Assembly: GCA_944381225.1 (NCBI GenBank)
Contig: CALWKJ010000008.1
Location: 1-22,173 of the forward strand
Source: an uncultured Clostridia bacterium
GTDB lineage: Bacteria; Bacillota; Clostridia; Christensenellales; UBA1242
Reading direction: 5' to 3'
DNA: 22,173 nt
The notes under the pieces are model-generated. The model was not told the DNA's origin. It searched no databases and worked only from the letters and a program-made list of their open reading frames with translations. Each line of letters opens with the position of its first letter. Position 1 is the stretch's first letter. The position numbers were made by a program, and so were the translations under genes. Shown here piece after piece: positions 1-7,996 of the stretch.

Positions 1-1321
1 CTTCTAACTTTGGAAGTTTTACATTTTCATCTTTTTCATCTTTCCCTTCAGTAATTTCGGGTACTTTATATGCTCCTGTCCAGCCAGCAAAAGTCATTGT
101 TTTACCAACAGATTTAAACGTACAGTCATTTGCACTTATAAGTGCAGTTACATTGTCATATTCCGCGTCTGCCATTTGACATGCAACAAATCTTTCATAA
201 ATTAATTTATAAAGTTTATAAGCGTCGTTTGATGCTATTTCTTTTATGCTTTCGGGCGTTCTATTAAGAGATATTGGCCTTATTGCTTCGTGAGCATCTT
301 GTGCATTTTTTTTCACCATAAAAATATTTGGAGATTTTGGCAAGTATTGTTCTCCATATTTATTTAAAATATGTTCTCTTGCCATTTTAACAGCATCTTC
401 ACTTATTCTTACACTATCTGTCCTTATATATGTTATAAAAGCAATTTTGCCTTCGCTTGGAAGCTCAATTCCTTCATATAACTGTTGAGCTGCAAGGGTA
501 GTTCTTTTTAGGCTCATATTTAATTTGTTTAGCGCATCTTGTTGCATTGTACTTGTTGTAAAAGGGGCTGGAGCTTTTGATTTGGTTTTTGATTTTTTTA
601 AAGAACTCACAACATAAGAAGATTTATTTAAGTTATTTAAAATTTCATCAACCTCTTCCTTTTTAGACAACTTGATTTTTTTGTTTTTATATTCAAAAAG
701 TGAAGCCTTAAATGTAGCTGTTTGTTTTTGTTTTCTCAAATCAACGTTTAATGTCCAATATTCTTGAGGAACAAAATGTTCTATCTCTTTTTCCCTGTCA
801 ACAACAAGTCTCAGTGCAACTGATTGAACTCTTCCAGCACTTAGCCTTGGCTTTATTTTTTTGCACAGAATAGGAGAAAGCTTATACCCCATAATTCTAT
901 CCAATATTCGCCTGGCTTGCTGTGCATCAACTAAGTTCAAATCTATCGCTCTAGGAGATAAAAGAGCTTTTTCAACAGCACTTTTACTAATCTCATTAAA
1001 TACAATACGACATTTAGAATTTGGATCAATTCCCAAACAATATGCCAAGTGCCATGCTATTGCTTCACCCTCTCTATCTGGGTCTGTTGCCAAATAGATT
1101 TGTTCTGCGTTTTTTGCCTTTTCTTTTATGTCTTGTATAACTGTTTTTTTATCTGGCAACACTTCATATGTTGGTTCATAATTTTTTGTTAAATCAACAC
1201 CAAATGATTTTTGTGGCAAATCTCTGACATGTCCCTTTGATGACATAACCAAGTATTCTTTGCCCAAATATTTTTGTAAAGTTTCTCTTTTCCCTGGTGA
1301 TTCAATAACAACAAGTTTCAT
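1..1321 (-). CDS. topA: DNA topoisomerase I (type IA), 3'-truncated by window edge
   Basis: The reading frame is open from an ATG at 1321 to the left edge, giving the first 440 residues of a protein that is normally about 650-700. Type IA topoisomerase relaxes negatively supercoiled DNA through a covalent tyrosine-DNA intermediate. The N-terminus carries the Toprim domain: VIESPGK at residues 5-11 and the acidic DPDREGEA at 80-87, the metal-binding DxDxE pattern. The SAGRVQS motif starts at 161. The catalytic tyrosine is Y298 in TYIRTDS, and the DAHEAIRP motif follows. The C-terminal region, where zinc fingers would be expected, lies outside the window. The start is supported by an AGGAGG Shine-Dalgarno immediately upstream. 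It sits 8 nt downstream of the dprA stop, so it is last in a yifB-dprA-topA unit, a common Firmicutes order. Identification is firm. Confidence 0.97.
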   Translation of the reverse strand, partial: MKLVVIESPGKRETLQKYLGKEYLVMSSKGHVRDLPQKSFGVDLTKNYEPTYEVLPDKKTVIQDIKEKAKNAEQIYLATDPDREGEAIAWHLAYCLGIDPNSKCRIVFNEISKSAVEKALLSPRAIDLNLVDAQQARRILDRIMGYKLSPILCKKIKPRLSAGRVQSVALRLVVDREKEIEHFVPQEYWTLNVDLRKQKQTATFKASLFEYKNKKIKLSKKEEVDEILNNLNKSSYVVSSLKKSKTKSKAPAPFTTSTMQQDALNKLNMSLKRTTLAAQQLYEGIELPSEGKIAFITYIRTDSVRISEDAVKMAREHILNKYGEQYLPKSPNIFMVKKNAQDAHEAIRPISLNRTPESIKEIASNDAYKLYKLIYERFVACQMADAEYDNVTALISANDCTFKSVGKTMTFAGWTGAYKVPEITEGKDEKDENVKLPKLE

Positions 1322-1329
1322 CTATCCTC

Positions 1330-2403
1330 CTAAATTGAATAATAATTCCCCGGCAATTTTTTTATTATTCCACGAATTTGCATAGTTGTCAAACAAGTAT
1401 TTAAACTTTGAACAGAAAGATTTGTATAAATTTGTAATTCATCAAAAGACTTATCTCCTGATTGCAAATAGTTATAAATAATCTGTTCATCAAAATTAAG
1501 TTGTATCTTTGTTTTAATTTCCTTTTTCTTTATTCCGTAGTGGTTTAAAATATCGTTTGCAGAAGTTACGCATTGAGCATGCCCAAATTTAATTATATTG
1601 TTAGTTCCCACACTTTTAAGGCTTGTGACGTTTCCTGGCACACTAAAAACTTCAACACCCAATTCTAAAGCAAAGTCTTTTGTATATAATGAGCCACTTT
1701 TTTGTGCTGCTTCTGTAATTAACACTCCATCACTTAACGCCGCAATTATTCTATTTCTAGCAGGGAAAGAATATGACCTTGCTTGGTACGTTGGATAATA
1801 TTCAGTAATCAAAAGTCCTTTTAAAGCTATCTCTTTTGACAAATTTATATTTATTGCTGGATACATTTTTTCAAATCCATTGCCCAAAACTGCAATTGTT
1901 TTAGCATTGTTATCCAAAGCTGTTTCGTGAGAAATTTTATCAACACCCGTCGACAACCCACTGACTATGGTAAATCCAGCGTCAGTCAAATCTTTGGCAA
2001 ATTTTTGCGTAATATCTTTTCCATAAAAAGTTGGATTTCTAGTTCCAACAATCGCCAAACATTTAGAATCAATAAGGCTAAAATCTCCTTTGTAGTATAA
2101 AATAAGTGGAGGTTGATTTAAGTTTAATAATTTGCTTGGATAAAATTGGCTTTGAATTGTAACATAATGAACATTGTTTTTAATTAAGTATTTTTCAAAT
2201 GTATCAAAAGAAAAATCGTTGTATTTAGCTCTATATTCGACATACAAAGCACCAAATTCCTTAACTAAAAAATCCTGTTCATTTAAAAATGCATCAAAAA
2301 AATCGCTAGGTCGTTCAAAATGAGAGATTATATCACTCATTTTCTTATACGAAAGTTCTAACGCAGATAAAAATATAAAAGTTTTATCATCATCTTGTAT
2401 CAT
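1330..2403 (-). CDS. dprA: DNA-processing protein DprA/Smf
   Basis: DprA binds incoming single-stranded DNA during natural transformation and loads RecA; non-competent species also carry it. With the ATG at 2403 the protein has 357 residues. A poorly conserved N-terminal region (1-80) is followed by the Rossmann-like DprA core: AIVGTRNPTFYG at 117-128, SGLSTGVD at 148-155, FPARNRIIAALS at 213-224, and a GSLYT plus SVPGN segment around 237-258. A winged-helix-like tail follows at about 300-357. The ATG overlaps the yifB stop as TAATG, which suggests translational coupling. A TTG three codons upstream (2412) lies only about 2 nt from an AGGAAG element, so the start is slightly uncertain. The gene lies between yifB and topA. 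Possession of dprA alone does not show that the organism is transformable. Confidence 0.95.
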   Translation of the reverse strand: MIQDDDKTFIFLSALELSYKKMSDIISHFERPSDFFDAFLNEQDFLVKEFGALYVEYRAKYNDFSFDTFEKYLIKNNVHYVTIQSQFYPSKLLNLNQPPLILYYKGDFSLIDSKCLAIVGTRNPTFYGKDITQKFAKDLTDAGFTIVSGLSTGVDKISHETALDNNAKTIAVLGNGFEKMYPAININLSKEIALKGLLITEYYPTYQARSYSFPARNRIIAALSDGVLITEAAQKSGSLYTKDFALELGVEVFSVPGNVTSLKSVGTNNIIKFGHAQCVTSANDILNHYGIKKKEIKTKIQLNFDEQIIYNYLQSGDKSFDELQIYTNLSVQSLNTCLTTMQIRGIIKKLPGNYYSI

Positions 2404-3941
2404 TAAACCCAATACTTCCTATCCAATGATCTATATTGAATTGCCTCAGCGATGTGTTTTGGCAATATATTTTGCTCTCCATCTAGGTCAGCTATTGTTC
2501 TAGCAACCTTTAAAATTCTATCATGAGCTCTTGCACTTAAATTTAAATTATCAAATGCTAGTTGCATAATTTTTTTACTTTCATCATCAAGCGCACAGTA
2601 TTTTTTTGTTTGCAATACATTCATTTTTGAATTTGAATATATTTTTGTACCTTTAAATCTATTTAATTGAAGTTCTCTCGCCTTGTTTACTCTTGCCTTG
2701 ACTTGTGCAGAAGATTCGCAATTTTCAACTGAATTTAAATCATCATATGTAACATTGTCAACTTCAATATGCAAATCTATTCTATCCATAATTGGACCAC
2801 TCAATTTTGACAAATATTTGTGTATTTGTGCAGGAGTACATCTGCACTCATTTTTTTTGGACCCATAATTGCCACACGGACATGGATTCATGCTTGCTAT
2901 TAAAATAAAAGATGACGGATATGTAACTGTTTGATGTGCTCTTGCAACTGTTATTTGACCATCTTCTAAAGGTTGTCTCAATGTTTCAATAAAGTGCCTT
3001 GAGTACTCTGGCATTTCATCCAAAAACAAAACGCCATTATGTGCCAAACTGATTTCCCCTGGCTTAGAATTTGTTCCTCCCCCAACCAAACTCACCGTGC
3101 TTGCCGTGTGATGAGGTGTTCTAAAAGGTCGATTAAGTATAATTCCATCTTTTAAATCTAACTCTCCTGCAACACTGTGTATTTTTGTAACCTCCAATGC
3201 TTCGTTAAATGTCATGTCTGGCAAGATAGTTGGAAAACATTTTGCAAGCATAGTCTTTCCACTGCCAGGAGGACCAATCATTAAAACGTTATGACCACCT
3301 GCCGCAGCAATTTCCAAAGCTCTTTTCGCACTTTGCTGACCTTTTACATTTTTTATGTCTATACTGAATTGACTGTTTTTCTTTTTAAGTTGTTCATAAT
3401 TTGATGGTTGCACCAATTTTAAAAAATTATCACCATTTTTATAGGAATTTGCTAATGCTTCCAAACTTTTAACAGTATAAACGGTGATGCCAGATATAAA
3501 ACTAGCCTCAAAATAATTGTCATCTGGTATAATAAATTTTTTATAACCCTTTTCTTTTGCAGAAATTAAAATTGGCAAAACACCATTTACTTTTTTAATA
3601 TCTCCATTAAGCGATAACTCTCCCAAAAAAATTGTGTCATCAATTTTTTTGTAATCAATTTGGTTTGTTGCAAACAAAATTGCCATAGCTATTCCTAAGT
3701 CATACAATGCTCCTTCTTTTTTTCTATCAGCAGGGGCAAGATTACATGTTATATTTGTCATAGGATATTCTAACCCTGAATTTTTTATCGCAGATTTTAC
3801 TCTTTCTTTTGACTCTTTTATTGCAGTATCCCCAAGCCCTACAATGTCAAACTTAGGTAATCCACTAGAAATGTCAACTTCAACTGTAACAACAAATCCT
3901 TCAATTCCATTTAACCCATAACTCAAAACTTTAGAAAGCAT
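2403..3941 (-). CDS. yifB: YifB/ComM-family Mg-chelatase-like AAA+ ATPase
   Basis: The 512-residue protein has the full YifB/ComM layout. The ChlI N-terminal domain spans about 1-170 and starts with the typical SKVLSYGLNGIEG. An AAA+ Mg-chelatase-type domain spans about 195-405, with Walker A GPPGSGKT at 223-230, FRTPHHTAS near 273 and Walker B VLFLDEM at 304-310. A C-terminal helical domain follows at about 410-505. Four cysteines (C354, C356, C366, C368) form the conserved cluster after SMNP. In Vibrio and Haemophilus, ComM is a hexameric helicase promoting branch migration during transformation; the role in Firmicutes is less clear. It heads the yifB-dprA-topA unit with a compact promoter just upstream and an AAAGGA Shine-Dalgarno. 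Length is normal for the family, and association with dprA is typical. Confidence 0.94.
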   Translation of the reverse strand: MLSKVLSYGLNGIEGFVVTVEVDISSGLPKFDIVGLGDTAIKESKERVKSAIKNSGLEYPMTNITCNLAPADRKKEGALYDLGIAMAILFATNQIDYKKIDDTIFLGELSLNGDIKKVNGVLPILISAKEKGYKKFIIPDDNYFEASFISGITVYTVKSLEALANSYKNGDNFLKLVQPSNYEQLKKKNSQFSIDIKNVKGQQSAKRALEIAAAGGHNVLMIGPPGSGKTMLAKCFPTILPDMTFNEALEVTKIHSVAGELDLKDGIILNRPFRTPHHTASTVSLVGGGTNSKPGEISLAHNGVLFLDEMPEYSRHFIETLRQPLEDGQITVARAHQTVTYPSSFILIASMNPCPCGNYGSKKNECRCTPAQIHKYLSKLSGPIMDRIDLHIEVDNVTYDDLNSVENCESSAQVKARVNKARELQLNRFKGTKIYSNSKMNVLQTKKYCALDDESKKIMQLAFDNLNLSARAHDRILKVARTIADLDGEQNILPKHIAEAIQYRSLDRKYWV

Positions 3942-3960
3942 AATTTTTCCTTTTTAACAA

Positions 3961-3988
3961 AGTATACCATTATTAAATTTATAAACAA
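3961..3988 (-). promoter_or_regulatory. Candidate sigma-A promoter for yifB-dprA-topA
   Basis: On the minus strand, TTGTTT (3988-3983) is followed after 16 bp by TATACT (3966-3961), preceded by TG one base away, an extended -10. Transcription would start near 3954, immediately before the AAAGGA ribosome-binding site, giving a leader of only about 12 nt. It sits directly downstream of the rplS terminator, so it can fire independently of rplS. Confidence 0.5.
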
Positions 3989-3991
3989 AAT

Positions 3992-4018
3992 AAAAAAACA
4001 CGATTTTTAATCGTGTTT
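3992..4018 (-). terminator. Rho-independent terminator of rplS
   Basis: A perfect 10-bp inverted repeat (4018-4009 against 4005-3996, AAACACGATT with a 3-nt loop) is followed on the minus strand by an unbroken T run (3998-3992). It lies about 70 nt after the rplS stop codon and just before the yifB promoter, and it cleanly separates the two units. Confidence 0.85.
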
Positions 4019-4087
4019 AAATTTTATGCTATTATAATCTTTTACAAAATATAAGTAAAAATTTTTTATTTACAAATAAAACTTATT

Positions 4088-4435
4088 TTAATTGTTGTCT
4101 GCAGATTTTATCTTAGCGGCTTTTCCAGTTAAATTTCTAACATAGTAAAGTTTTGCTCTTCTTGGAGCACCTTTTCTAACAATATCAACATGATCAACTA
4201 GTGGAGAGTGAAGTGGAAATGTTCTTTCTACTCCTACACCATAAGAAATTCTTCTTACTGTAAAGGTTTCTCTAACACTGCCATTTTTTCTTGAGATAAC
4301 AACACCTTCAAAAGCTTGCAATCTTTGTTTGTCGCCTTCTTTTATTTTTACCCATACCTTAACAGTATCACCAACTTTAAATTGTGGTGCATCATCTTTT
4401 AAATTTTCTTTTTCGATAATGTCTATAATATTCAT
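4088..4435 (-). CDS. rplS: 50S ribosomal protein L19
   Basis: The 115-residue protein matches L19 over its whole length. It starts MNIIDIIEKENLK and contains the FKVGDTVKVWVKIKEGDKQRLQAFEGVVI core, the RRISYGVGVERTFPLHSP segment and KGAPRRAKLYYVRNL near the end. L19 lies at the 30S-50S interface and contributes to an intersubunit bridge. The ATG at 4435 is chosen because AGGAGG stands 9 nt upstream and the protein then has standard length. The frame stays open further upstream through several ATGs, but those codons lie in the leader. In many Firmicutes rplS directly follows trmD. Here it is downstream of rbgA-rnhB-yraN and has its own promoter and terminator, so it is probably monocistronic. 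Confidence 0.97.
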   Translation of the reverse strand: MNIIDIIEKENLKDDAPQFKVGDTVKVWVKIKEGDKQRLQAFEGVVISRKNGSVRETFTVRRISYGVGVERTFPLHSPLVDHVDIVRKGAPRRAKLYYVRNLTGKAAKIKSADNN

Positions 4436-4508
4436 CCGACTTTTCCTCCTATTATATTCCCAAGTGTTCATGTCATGCATAAAAATAACAGCGGACCACC
4501 CGAAGTCT
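4436..4508 (-). promoter_or_regulatory. rplS 5' leader, possible autoregulatory L19 leader
   Basis: The region between the predicted transcription start (about 4508) and the rplS ATG is a 73-nt leader. It contains complementary segments: GACTT at its 5' end against AAGTC between the Shine-Dalgarno and the start codon, or alternatively TTCGGGTG against CACTTGGG with several G-U pairs. Firmicutes rplS genes are known to carry an L19 leader element. Whether this belongs to that family was not tested; the folding is my inference. Confidence 0.35.
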
Positions 4509-4514
4509 GAAATC

Positions 4515-4543
4515 AATATAACATACATATATTTTTTTTTCAA
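4515..4543 (-). promoter_or_regulatory. Strong candidate sigma-A promoter for rplS
   Basis: TTGAAA (4543-4538) and TATATT (4520-4515) on the minus strand are separated by exactly 17 bp and lie in the gap between yraN and rplS. The predicted start is an A at about 4508. The near-consensus match and ideal spacing make this one of the better promoters in the window. Confidence 0.7.
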
Positions 4544-4571
4544 GCAAAAAATGAAATTTTCCAAAATTTTA

Positions 4572-4913
4572 TTACGTAAAAGCATTTTCAATGTGATTAA
4601 TATCTTTGTCAAAAATTTCTATCACATCAAATCTGCAAATTGAATTGTATAATTTTTTTATTTGCAAATAATAAGAAGCGACAAGTTTTATTTTATTTTG
4701 TTTATGCAAAGTTACCATCTCTCTAGGTAGTCCGAATTTTTTAGTAGATTTAAATTTTACTTCTACAAATACAATAATGTTATTTTTGCTTGCAATTATG
4801 TCTATTTCTCCAATTTTGCATTTAAAATTTGTTTCTAAAATCTTAAATTTTTTCTTTTTTAAATAATTCTTTGCTAAAATTTCGCCAATATTACCTAATA
4901 TTTTTGTATTCAT
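4572..4913 (-). CDS. yraN: UPF0102 family YraN-like putative nuclease
   Basis: The 113-residue protein has the UPF0102 pattern: GEILAKNYLKKKKFKILETNFK near the N-terminus, then GEIDIIA (about residues 35-41) and FVEVKFKS (about 49-56). Together these form a PD-(D/E)XK-type nuclease core, with the conserved E/D and ExK residues present. No biochemical role is well established for the family; nuclease activity is inferred from the fold. It starts 2 nt after the rnhB stop, so it is co-transcribed with rbgA-rnhB, a common arrangement. It is shorter at the C-terminus than some homologues but within the usual range of about 110-125 residues. Confidence 0.92.
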   Translation of the reverse strand: MNTKILGNIGEILAKNYLKKKKFKILETNFKCKIGEIDIIASKNNIIVFVEVKFKSTKKFGLPREMVTLHKQNKIKLVASYYLQIKKLYNSICRFDVIEIFDKDINHIENAFT

Positions 4914-4915
4914 CT

Positions 4916-5524
4916 TTAACTCACAAAATTTTTTATAAATGTATCTCTATGTATCTCGCAATTGCCATATTTTTTTAAATTTTCAATATGCTCTTTTGTT
5001 CCATACCCTTTATGTTTTTTGAAATTGTATTTTGGATAAATTAAATCAAATTTTTCCATTAATTTATCACGGTGTACTTTTGCCAATATTGATGCACAGG
5101 CAATTAAATAACTTTTAGAATCGCCTTTAATTATAGGCAAATATTCACATTTAACTTCCAAGCCATTAACAGCGTCAACCAGCAAATATCCTACTTTTTC
5201 TTTCATGTCGTTCACGCATTTTGCCATTGCAAGTTTAGTTGCGTTTAATATGTTAATTTTATCTATTGTTTTGTTGTCTATTTCAACAATGTTATAGCAT
5301 ATTGCAGTTTTTGTAATTTTATCATACAATTCCAATCTTTTTTTTTCACTTAATTTTTTGCTGTCATTAACCCCATCGATAATTTTCTCCTGATTTAACG
5401 GCATAATAACACACGCACAAACAACAGGCCCTGCCAATGGTCCACGCCCAGCTTCATCAATTCCAGCCAAATTTTTATAGCCTTTTCTTACAAACTCATT
5501 TTCATATTCAAACATATCATACAT
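4916..5524 (-). CDS. rnhB: Ribonuclease HII
   Basis: RNase HII cuts RNA in RNA-DNA hybrids and removes single ribonucleotides from DNA. The 202-residue protein shows the family catalytic acids: D23 and E24 in GIDEAGRGPLAGPVV, D117 in LLVDAVNG, and a downstream acidic residue in ILAKVHRD (D153). The KGDSKS motif around 133-138 and the HKGYGTKEH segment near the end are typical. The ATG at 5524 overlaps the end of rbgA by 8 nt; a second in-frame ATG three codons later (5515) is an equally reasonable start. It lies between rbgA and yraN, a widespread order. Confidence 0.96.
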   Translation of the reverse strand: MYDMFEYENEFVRKGYKNLAGIDEAGRGPLAGPVVCACVIMPLNQEKIIDGVNDSKKLSEKKRLELYDKITKTAICYNIVEIDNKTIDKINILNATKLAMAKCVNDMKEKVGYLLVDAVNGLEVKCEYLPIIKGDSKSYLIACASILAKVHRDKLMEKFDLIYPKYNFKKHKGYGTKEHIENLKKYGNCEIHRDTFIKNFVS

Positions 5525-6371
5525 CTAAAGTTATCTTCCCTAATTTACCTTTTCTAAAATCATCTACAATGCTAAAACATGTCCTATCAAAATCAATTTC
5601 ATTACCTTTTAACAAAAAGTGTTTGTGTCTTGCAATACATTCCAATATTTCAATATCAGATAAAGATTTAGTTTCAATGCTGTATTTTTTCTCTAAAAAT
5701 CCCAAATAGTTTTTTCTTATAAAATCTATTAAATATAAAGCAATTTCATTAATTTGAAAAACTTCGTTCTTTATACTCCCTATGGCAGCCAAATTTTTAG
5801 CTACATTTTGATTTTCTAAATTAGGCCAAAGTGTACCTGGTGTATCTAAAATTTCAAATCCATTTTTTAAAGACACCCATTGCTTGCCTCTGGTTATTCC
5901 AGCCTTATCACCTGTTATGGTTTTTTTTTGACCAGATAAATTATTTATTAAAGTACTTTTGCCACAGTTCGGAACACCAACAACCATTGCTCGTAAATTA
6001 ATTTTAATTCCTTTGTTTTTATATTTTTCCAATTTTTCAAAACAAAGCGTTTTCATAATGGGTTCTATTATTTTATTTGCTCCGTTTAAAGTGCTATTTA
6101 AAGAAACACATTTTGAATTGATTTTTTGATTTAATTTTTTTTTGTATTGTTCAGTTTTTTCATCATCTGCTAAATCTGTTTTATTTAAAACATACAAAAC
6201 AGGTTTATTAACTTTAAGCGCTTCAAATTTAGGATTAATACATGAAAAAGGTGCCCTACTATCTAGGACATAAATCAACATGTCAACTTTTGTAATTTCA
6301 TCTGTCATTTGCTTTAATGACTTTGCCATATGACCTGGAAACCAATTTATTTTTGTATTGTTTTCATTCAT
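5517..6371 (-). CDS. rbgA: Ribosome biogenesis GTPase RbgA (YlqF)
   Basis: RbgA is a circularly permuted GTPase needed for late assembly of the 50S subunit. The 284-residue protein has the permuted order: WFPGHMAKS at 10-18, then the G4 motif NKTD at 63-66, followed by the P-loop GVPNCGKST at 132-140, the switch threonine in GDKAGITRG and G3 DTPG at 176-179. A helical C-terminal domain (about 190-284) completes the usual length. The start ATG has only a weak AAGG element about 10 nt upstream. A 187-bp, almost pure A/T gap separates it from trmD, and no convincing promoter could be picked there. It begins the rbgA-rnhB-yraN unit. Confidence 0.96.
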   Translation of the reverse strand: MNENNTKINWFPGHMAKSLKQMTDEITKVDMLIYVLDSRAPFSCINPKFEALKVNKPVLYVLNKTDLADDEKTEQYKKKLNQKINSKCVSLNSTLNGANKIIEPIMKTLCFEKLEKYKNKGIKINLRAMVVGVPNCGKSTLINNLSGQKKTITGDKAGITRGKQWVSLKNGFEILDTPGTLWPNLENQNVAKNLAAIGSIKNEVFQINEIALYLIDFIRKNYLGFLEKKYSIETKSLSDIEILECIARHKHFLLKGNEIDFDRTCFSIVDDFRKGKLGKITLDV

Positions 6372-6558
6372 GTTTTTAAAACCTTTTAAATAAAAAATAT
6401 TTAATAAATATATAATTTTTATTGTTTATTAAAAACGATTTTTTTATTTGTTTTTTAATTTAATTTTTGTAATTTTACATTTGAAATTATAACATTATAA
6501 AATATAGCATTTATTTTATTTTTTAGTTTCATAATAAAAAATATAAAAAAACAAATAA

Positions 6559-7218
6559 TTAATATAAATCTGGCCTATTTTTTTTTGTTATTTTTTTTGA
6601 TTGTTCTTGTCTCCATAATTCTATATTTTTATGATGTCCACTTAACAAAATTTCTGGGACTTTTTTACCTTCAAATATTTCTGGTCTCGTATATTGTGGA
6701 TATTCCAACAGCCCATTAGAAAAGCTTTCTTCTTTTAAAGATTGTTCACAAATAACACCTTTTATATTTCTCGCTATACTATCAATCATAACCATTGCAG
6801 GAAGTTCCCCTCCAGTCAAAACATAATCACCAATTGAAACTTCTTCAGCACATAACAATTCAATCGCTCGTTCATCGACCCCTTCATAATGTCCACACAA
6901 AAAAATTAAATGCTCTTCTTTAGCCAATTCTTTAGCCATTTGTTGAGTGAACACCTTACCCCTTGGACTTGCAAATATAACTTTACAATTAGTTGAATTG
7001 ATGCTTTTAAAAGCATCATAAATTGGCTGTGCCATCATAACCATACCAGCACCACCACCATATGGATAATCATCGCATTTTTTGTGAATATCTTTTGAAA
7101 AATCTCTAATGTTTATCAAATTAATGTTCAAAATTTTATTATCTTGTGCTTTTTTTAACACACTGAAGTTTAATGAATTAAACATTTGAGGGAACAAAGT
7201 TAAAATATCTATTCGCAT
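6559..7218 (-). CDS. trmD: tRNA (guanine-N1-)-methyltransferase TrmD
   Basis: TrmD methylates G37 next to the anticodon using S-adenosylmethionine, which prevents +1 frameshifting. The 219-residue SPOUT protein contains IDILTLFPQMF at the start, YPYGGGAGMVM at 51-61, CGHYEGVDER at 108-117 and the trefoil-knot segment YVLTGGELP at 132-140. D146 falls at the position of the catalytic aspartate. The C-terminal part is somewhat short compared with the usual 230-250 residues but ends in the expected region (SGHHKNIELWR, RPDLY). The ATG overlaps the rimM stop by 10 nt, which indicates coupling. It is the last gene of the rpsP-khpA-rimM-trmD unit. Confidence 0.97.
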   Translation of the reverse strand: MRIDILTLFPQMFNSLNFSVLKKAQDNKILNINLINIRDFSKDIHKKCDDYPYGGGAGMVMMAQPIYDAFKSINSTNCKVIFASPRGKVFTQQMAKELAKEEHLIFLCGHYEGVDERAIELLCAEEVSIGDYVLTGGELPAMVMIDSIARNIKGVICEQSLKEESFSNGLLEYPQYTRPEIFEGKKVPEILLSGHHKNIELWRQEQSKKITKKNRPDLY

Positions 7219-7709
7219 ATTTTAGCCTCATCATATTTTTTTTTGTCAATTATAACATTGTTTTCACTTATATTAATCACTATGGATGTTAAAAATGGAA
7301 TTTTATATTCTCTTTTATCTTCCTGTAAAATTGTTAAAACATCAGCTGCACCATAACTTTCAATATCAACAATAATTCCAACATATTTTCCTGTTGTGTC
7401 TACAACTTCCATATTTAGCAATTTATCAGTGTAATATGTGTTCTCACTTAAAACTATTTCGCTATCATCAACATAAACTTTTTTATTTCTATATTTTTCT
7501 GCGATATCTCTATTACTTATTCCTTGCAATAAAAGATATACAAATCCCATTCTTAGGGATTTATGCAAAATTTTTACAGAATTAATATCATTTTCAATAT
7601 ATACATTTTTGATATTTTTATAAATATCCAAATTTGTATCTTGTGGATAAATTTTTAATTCGCCTTTTAATCCCTGAGGTTTTACAATTTTTCCAACTAA
7701 AACTTTCAT
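7209..7709 (-). CDS. rimM: 16S rRNA processing protein RimM
   Basis: RimM assists maturation of the 30S head, binding S19. The 166-residue protein begins VGKIVKPQGLKGELKIYP, the typical RimM N-terminal beta-barrel motif (about 1-85). A PRC-barrel (about 90-162) follows with LLNMEVVDTTGKYVGIIVDIESYGAADVLTI. A TGGAGAG ribosome-binding site lies about 5 nt before the ATG. It is separated from khpA by 37 nt holding a short hairpin with a T-run, and it overlaps trmD by 10 nt. Length and order are as in other Firmicutes. Confidence 0.95.
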   Translation of the reverse strand: MKVLVGKIVKPQGLKGELKIYPQDTNLDIYKNIKNVYIENDINSVKILHKSLRMGFVYLLLQGISNRDIAEKYRNKKVYVDDSEIVLSENTYYTDKLLNMEVVDTTGKYVGIIVDIESYGAADVLTILQEDKREYKIPFLTSIVINISENNVIIDKKKYDEAKICE

Positions 7710-7722
7710 TTTCTCTCCATAT

Positions 7723-7745
7723 AAAAAACAGGCAAAAAAATGCCC
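7723..7745 (-). terminator. Small hairpin plus U-run between khpA and rimM (attenuator candidate)
   Basis: One nucleotide after the khpA stop, the minus strand reads GGGCA, six T, TGCCT, G, then six T. This gives a 5-bp stem (one G-U pair) and a U-tract, the form of a weak intrinsic terminator. Since rimM and trmD lie beyond, it may act as partial attenuation. The stem is short, so efficiency is uncertain. Confidence 0.4.
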
Positions 7746-7746
7746 A

Positions 7747-7977
7747 TTATTTATTTATTTTAACATTGTATCTAATTTTTTCTTTGCTTGACACAGACCT
7801 AACAATAGCTCTTATGCTTTGTGCAATTCTACCATTTTTGCCAATAACCTTGCCAACATCTTCATCGGCAACATTAACAATGATATTTATTTCACTCCCT
7901 TCTCTTTCAGTGGTTATTTTTACGGCGTCTTGGTTGTCTACTAAATTTTTTACAATGTATTCAACTAATTCTTCCAT
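7747..7977 (-). CDS. khpA: KH-domain RNA-binding protein KhpA (YlqC)
   Basis: The 76-residue protein is a single KH domain with the GxxG loop GKNG at 46-49, within VGKVIGKNGRIAQSIRAIV, and an N-terminal MEELVEYIVKNLVDN typical of the YlqC family. KhpA forms a complex with KhpB/Jag in Gram-positive bacteria and binds RNA, affecting cell length and translation-related processes. The ribosome-binding site AAGGAGAG precedes the ATG. It lies 19 nt after rpsP and upstream of rimM, the expected place in this cluster. No khpB partner is in the window. Confidence 0.95.
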   Translation of the reverse strand: MEELVEYIVKNLVDNQDAVKITTEREGSEINIIVNVADEDVGKVIGKNGRIAQSIRAIVRSVSSKEKIRYNVKINK

Positions 7978-7996
7978 AACTCTCCTTATGGTGCTT

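Noticed and set aside
2403..3941. A natural-competence island inferred from yifB plus dprA
   Set aside because: Both genes are widespread in non-transformable bacteria and no com genes for DNA uptake are in the window.
4436..4612. An N-terminal extension of L19 of about 59 residues
   Set aside because: The in-frame upstream ATGs lie within the leader or upstream of the promoter and lack ribosome-binding sites; normal L19 starts at 4435 behind AGGAGG.
4329..4643. A 104-codon plus-strand frame across the rplS start and the yraN end
   Set aside because: It is antisense to two genes and to the rplS promoter, and has no start signal; low-GC reverse frames often stay open by chance.
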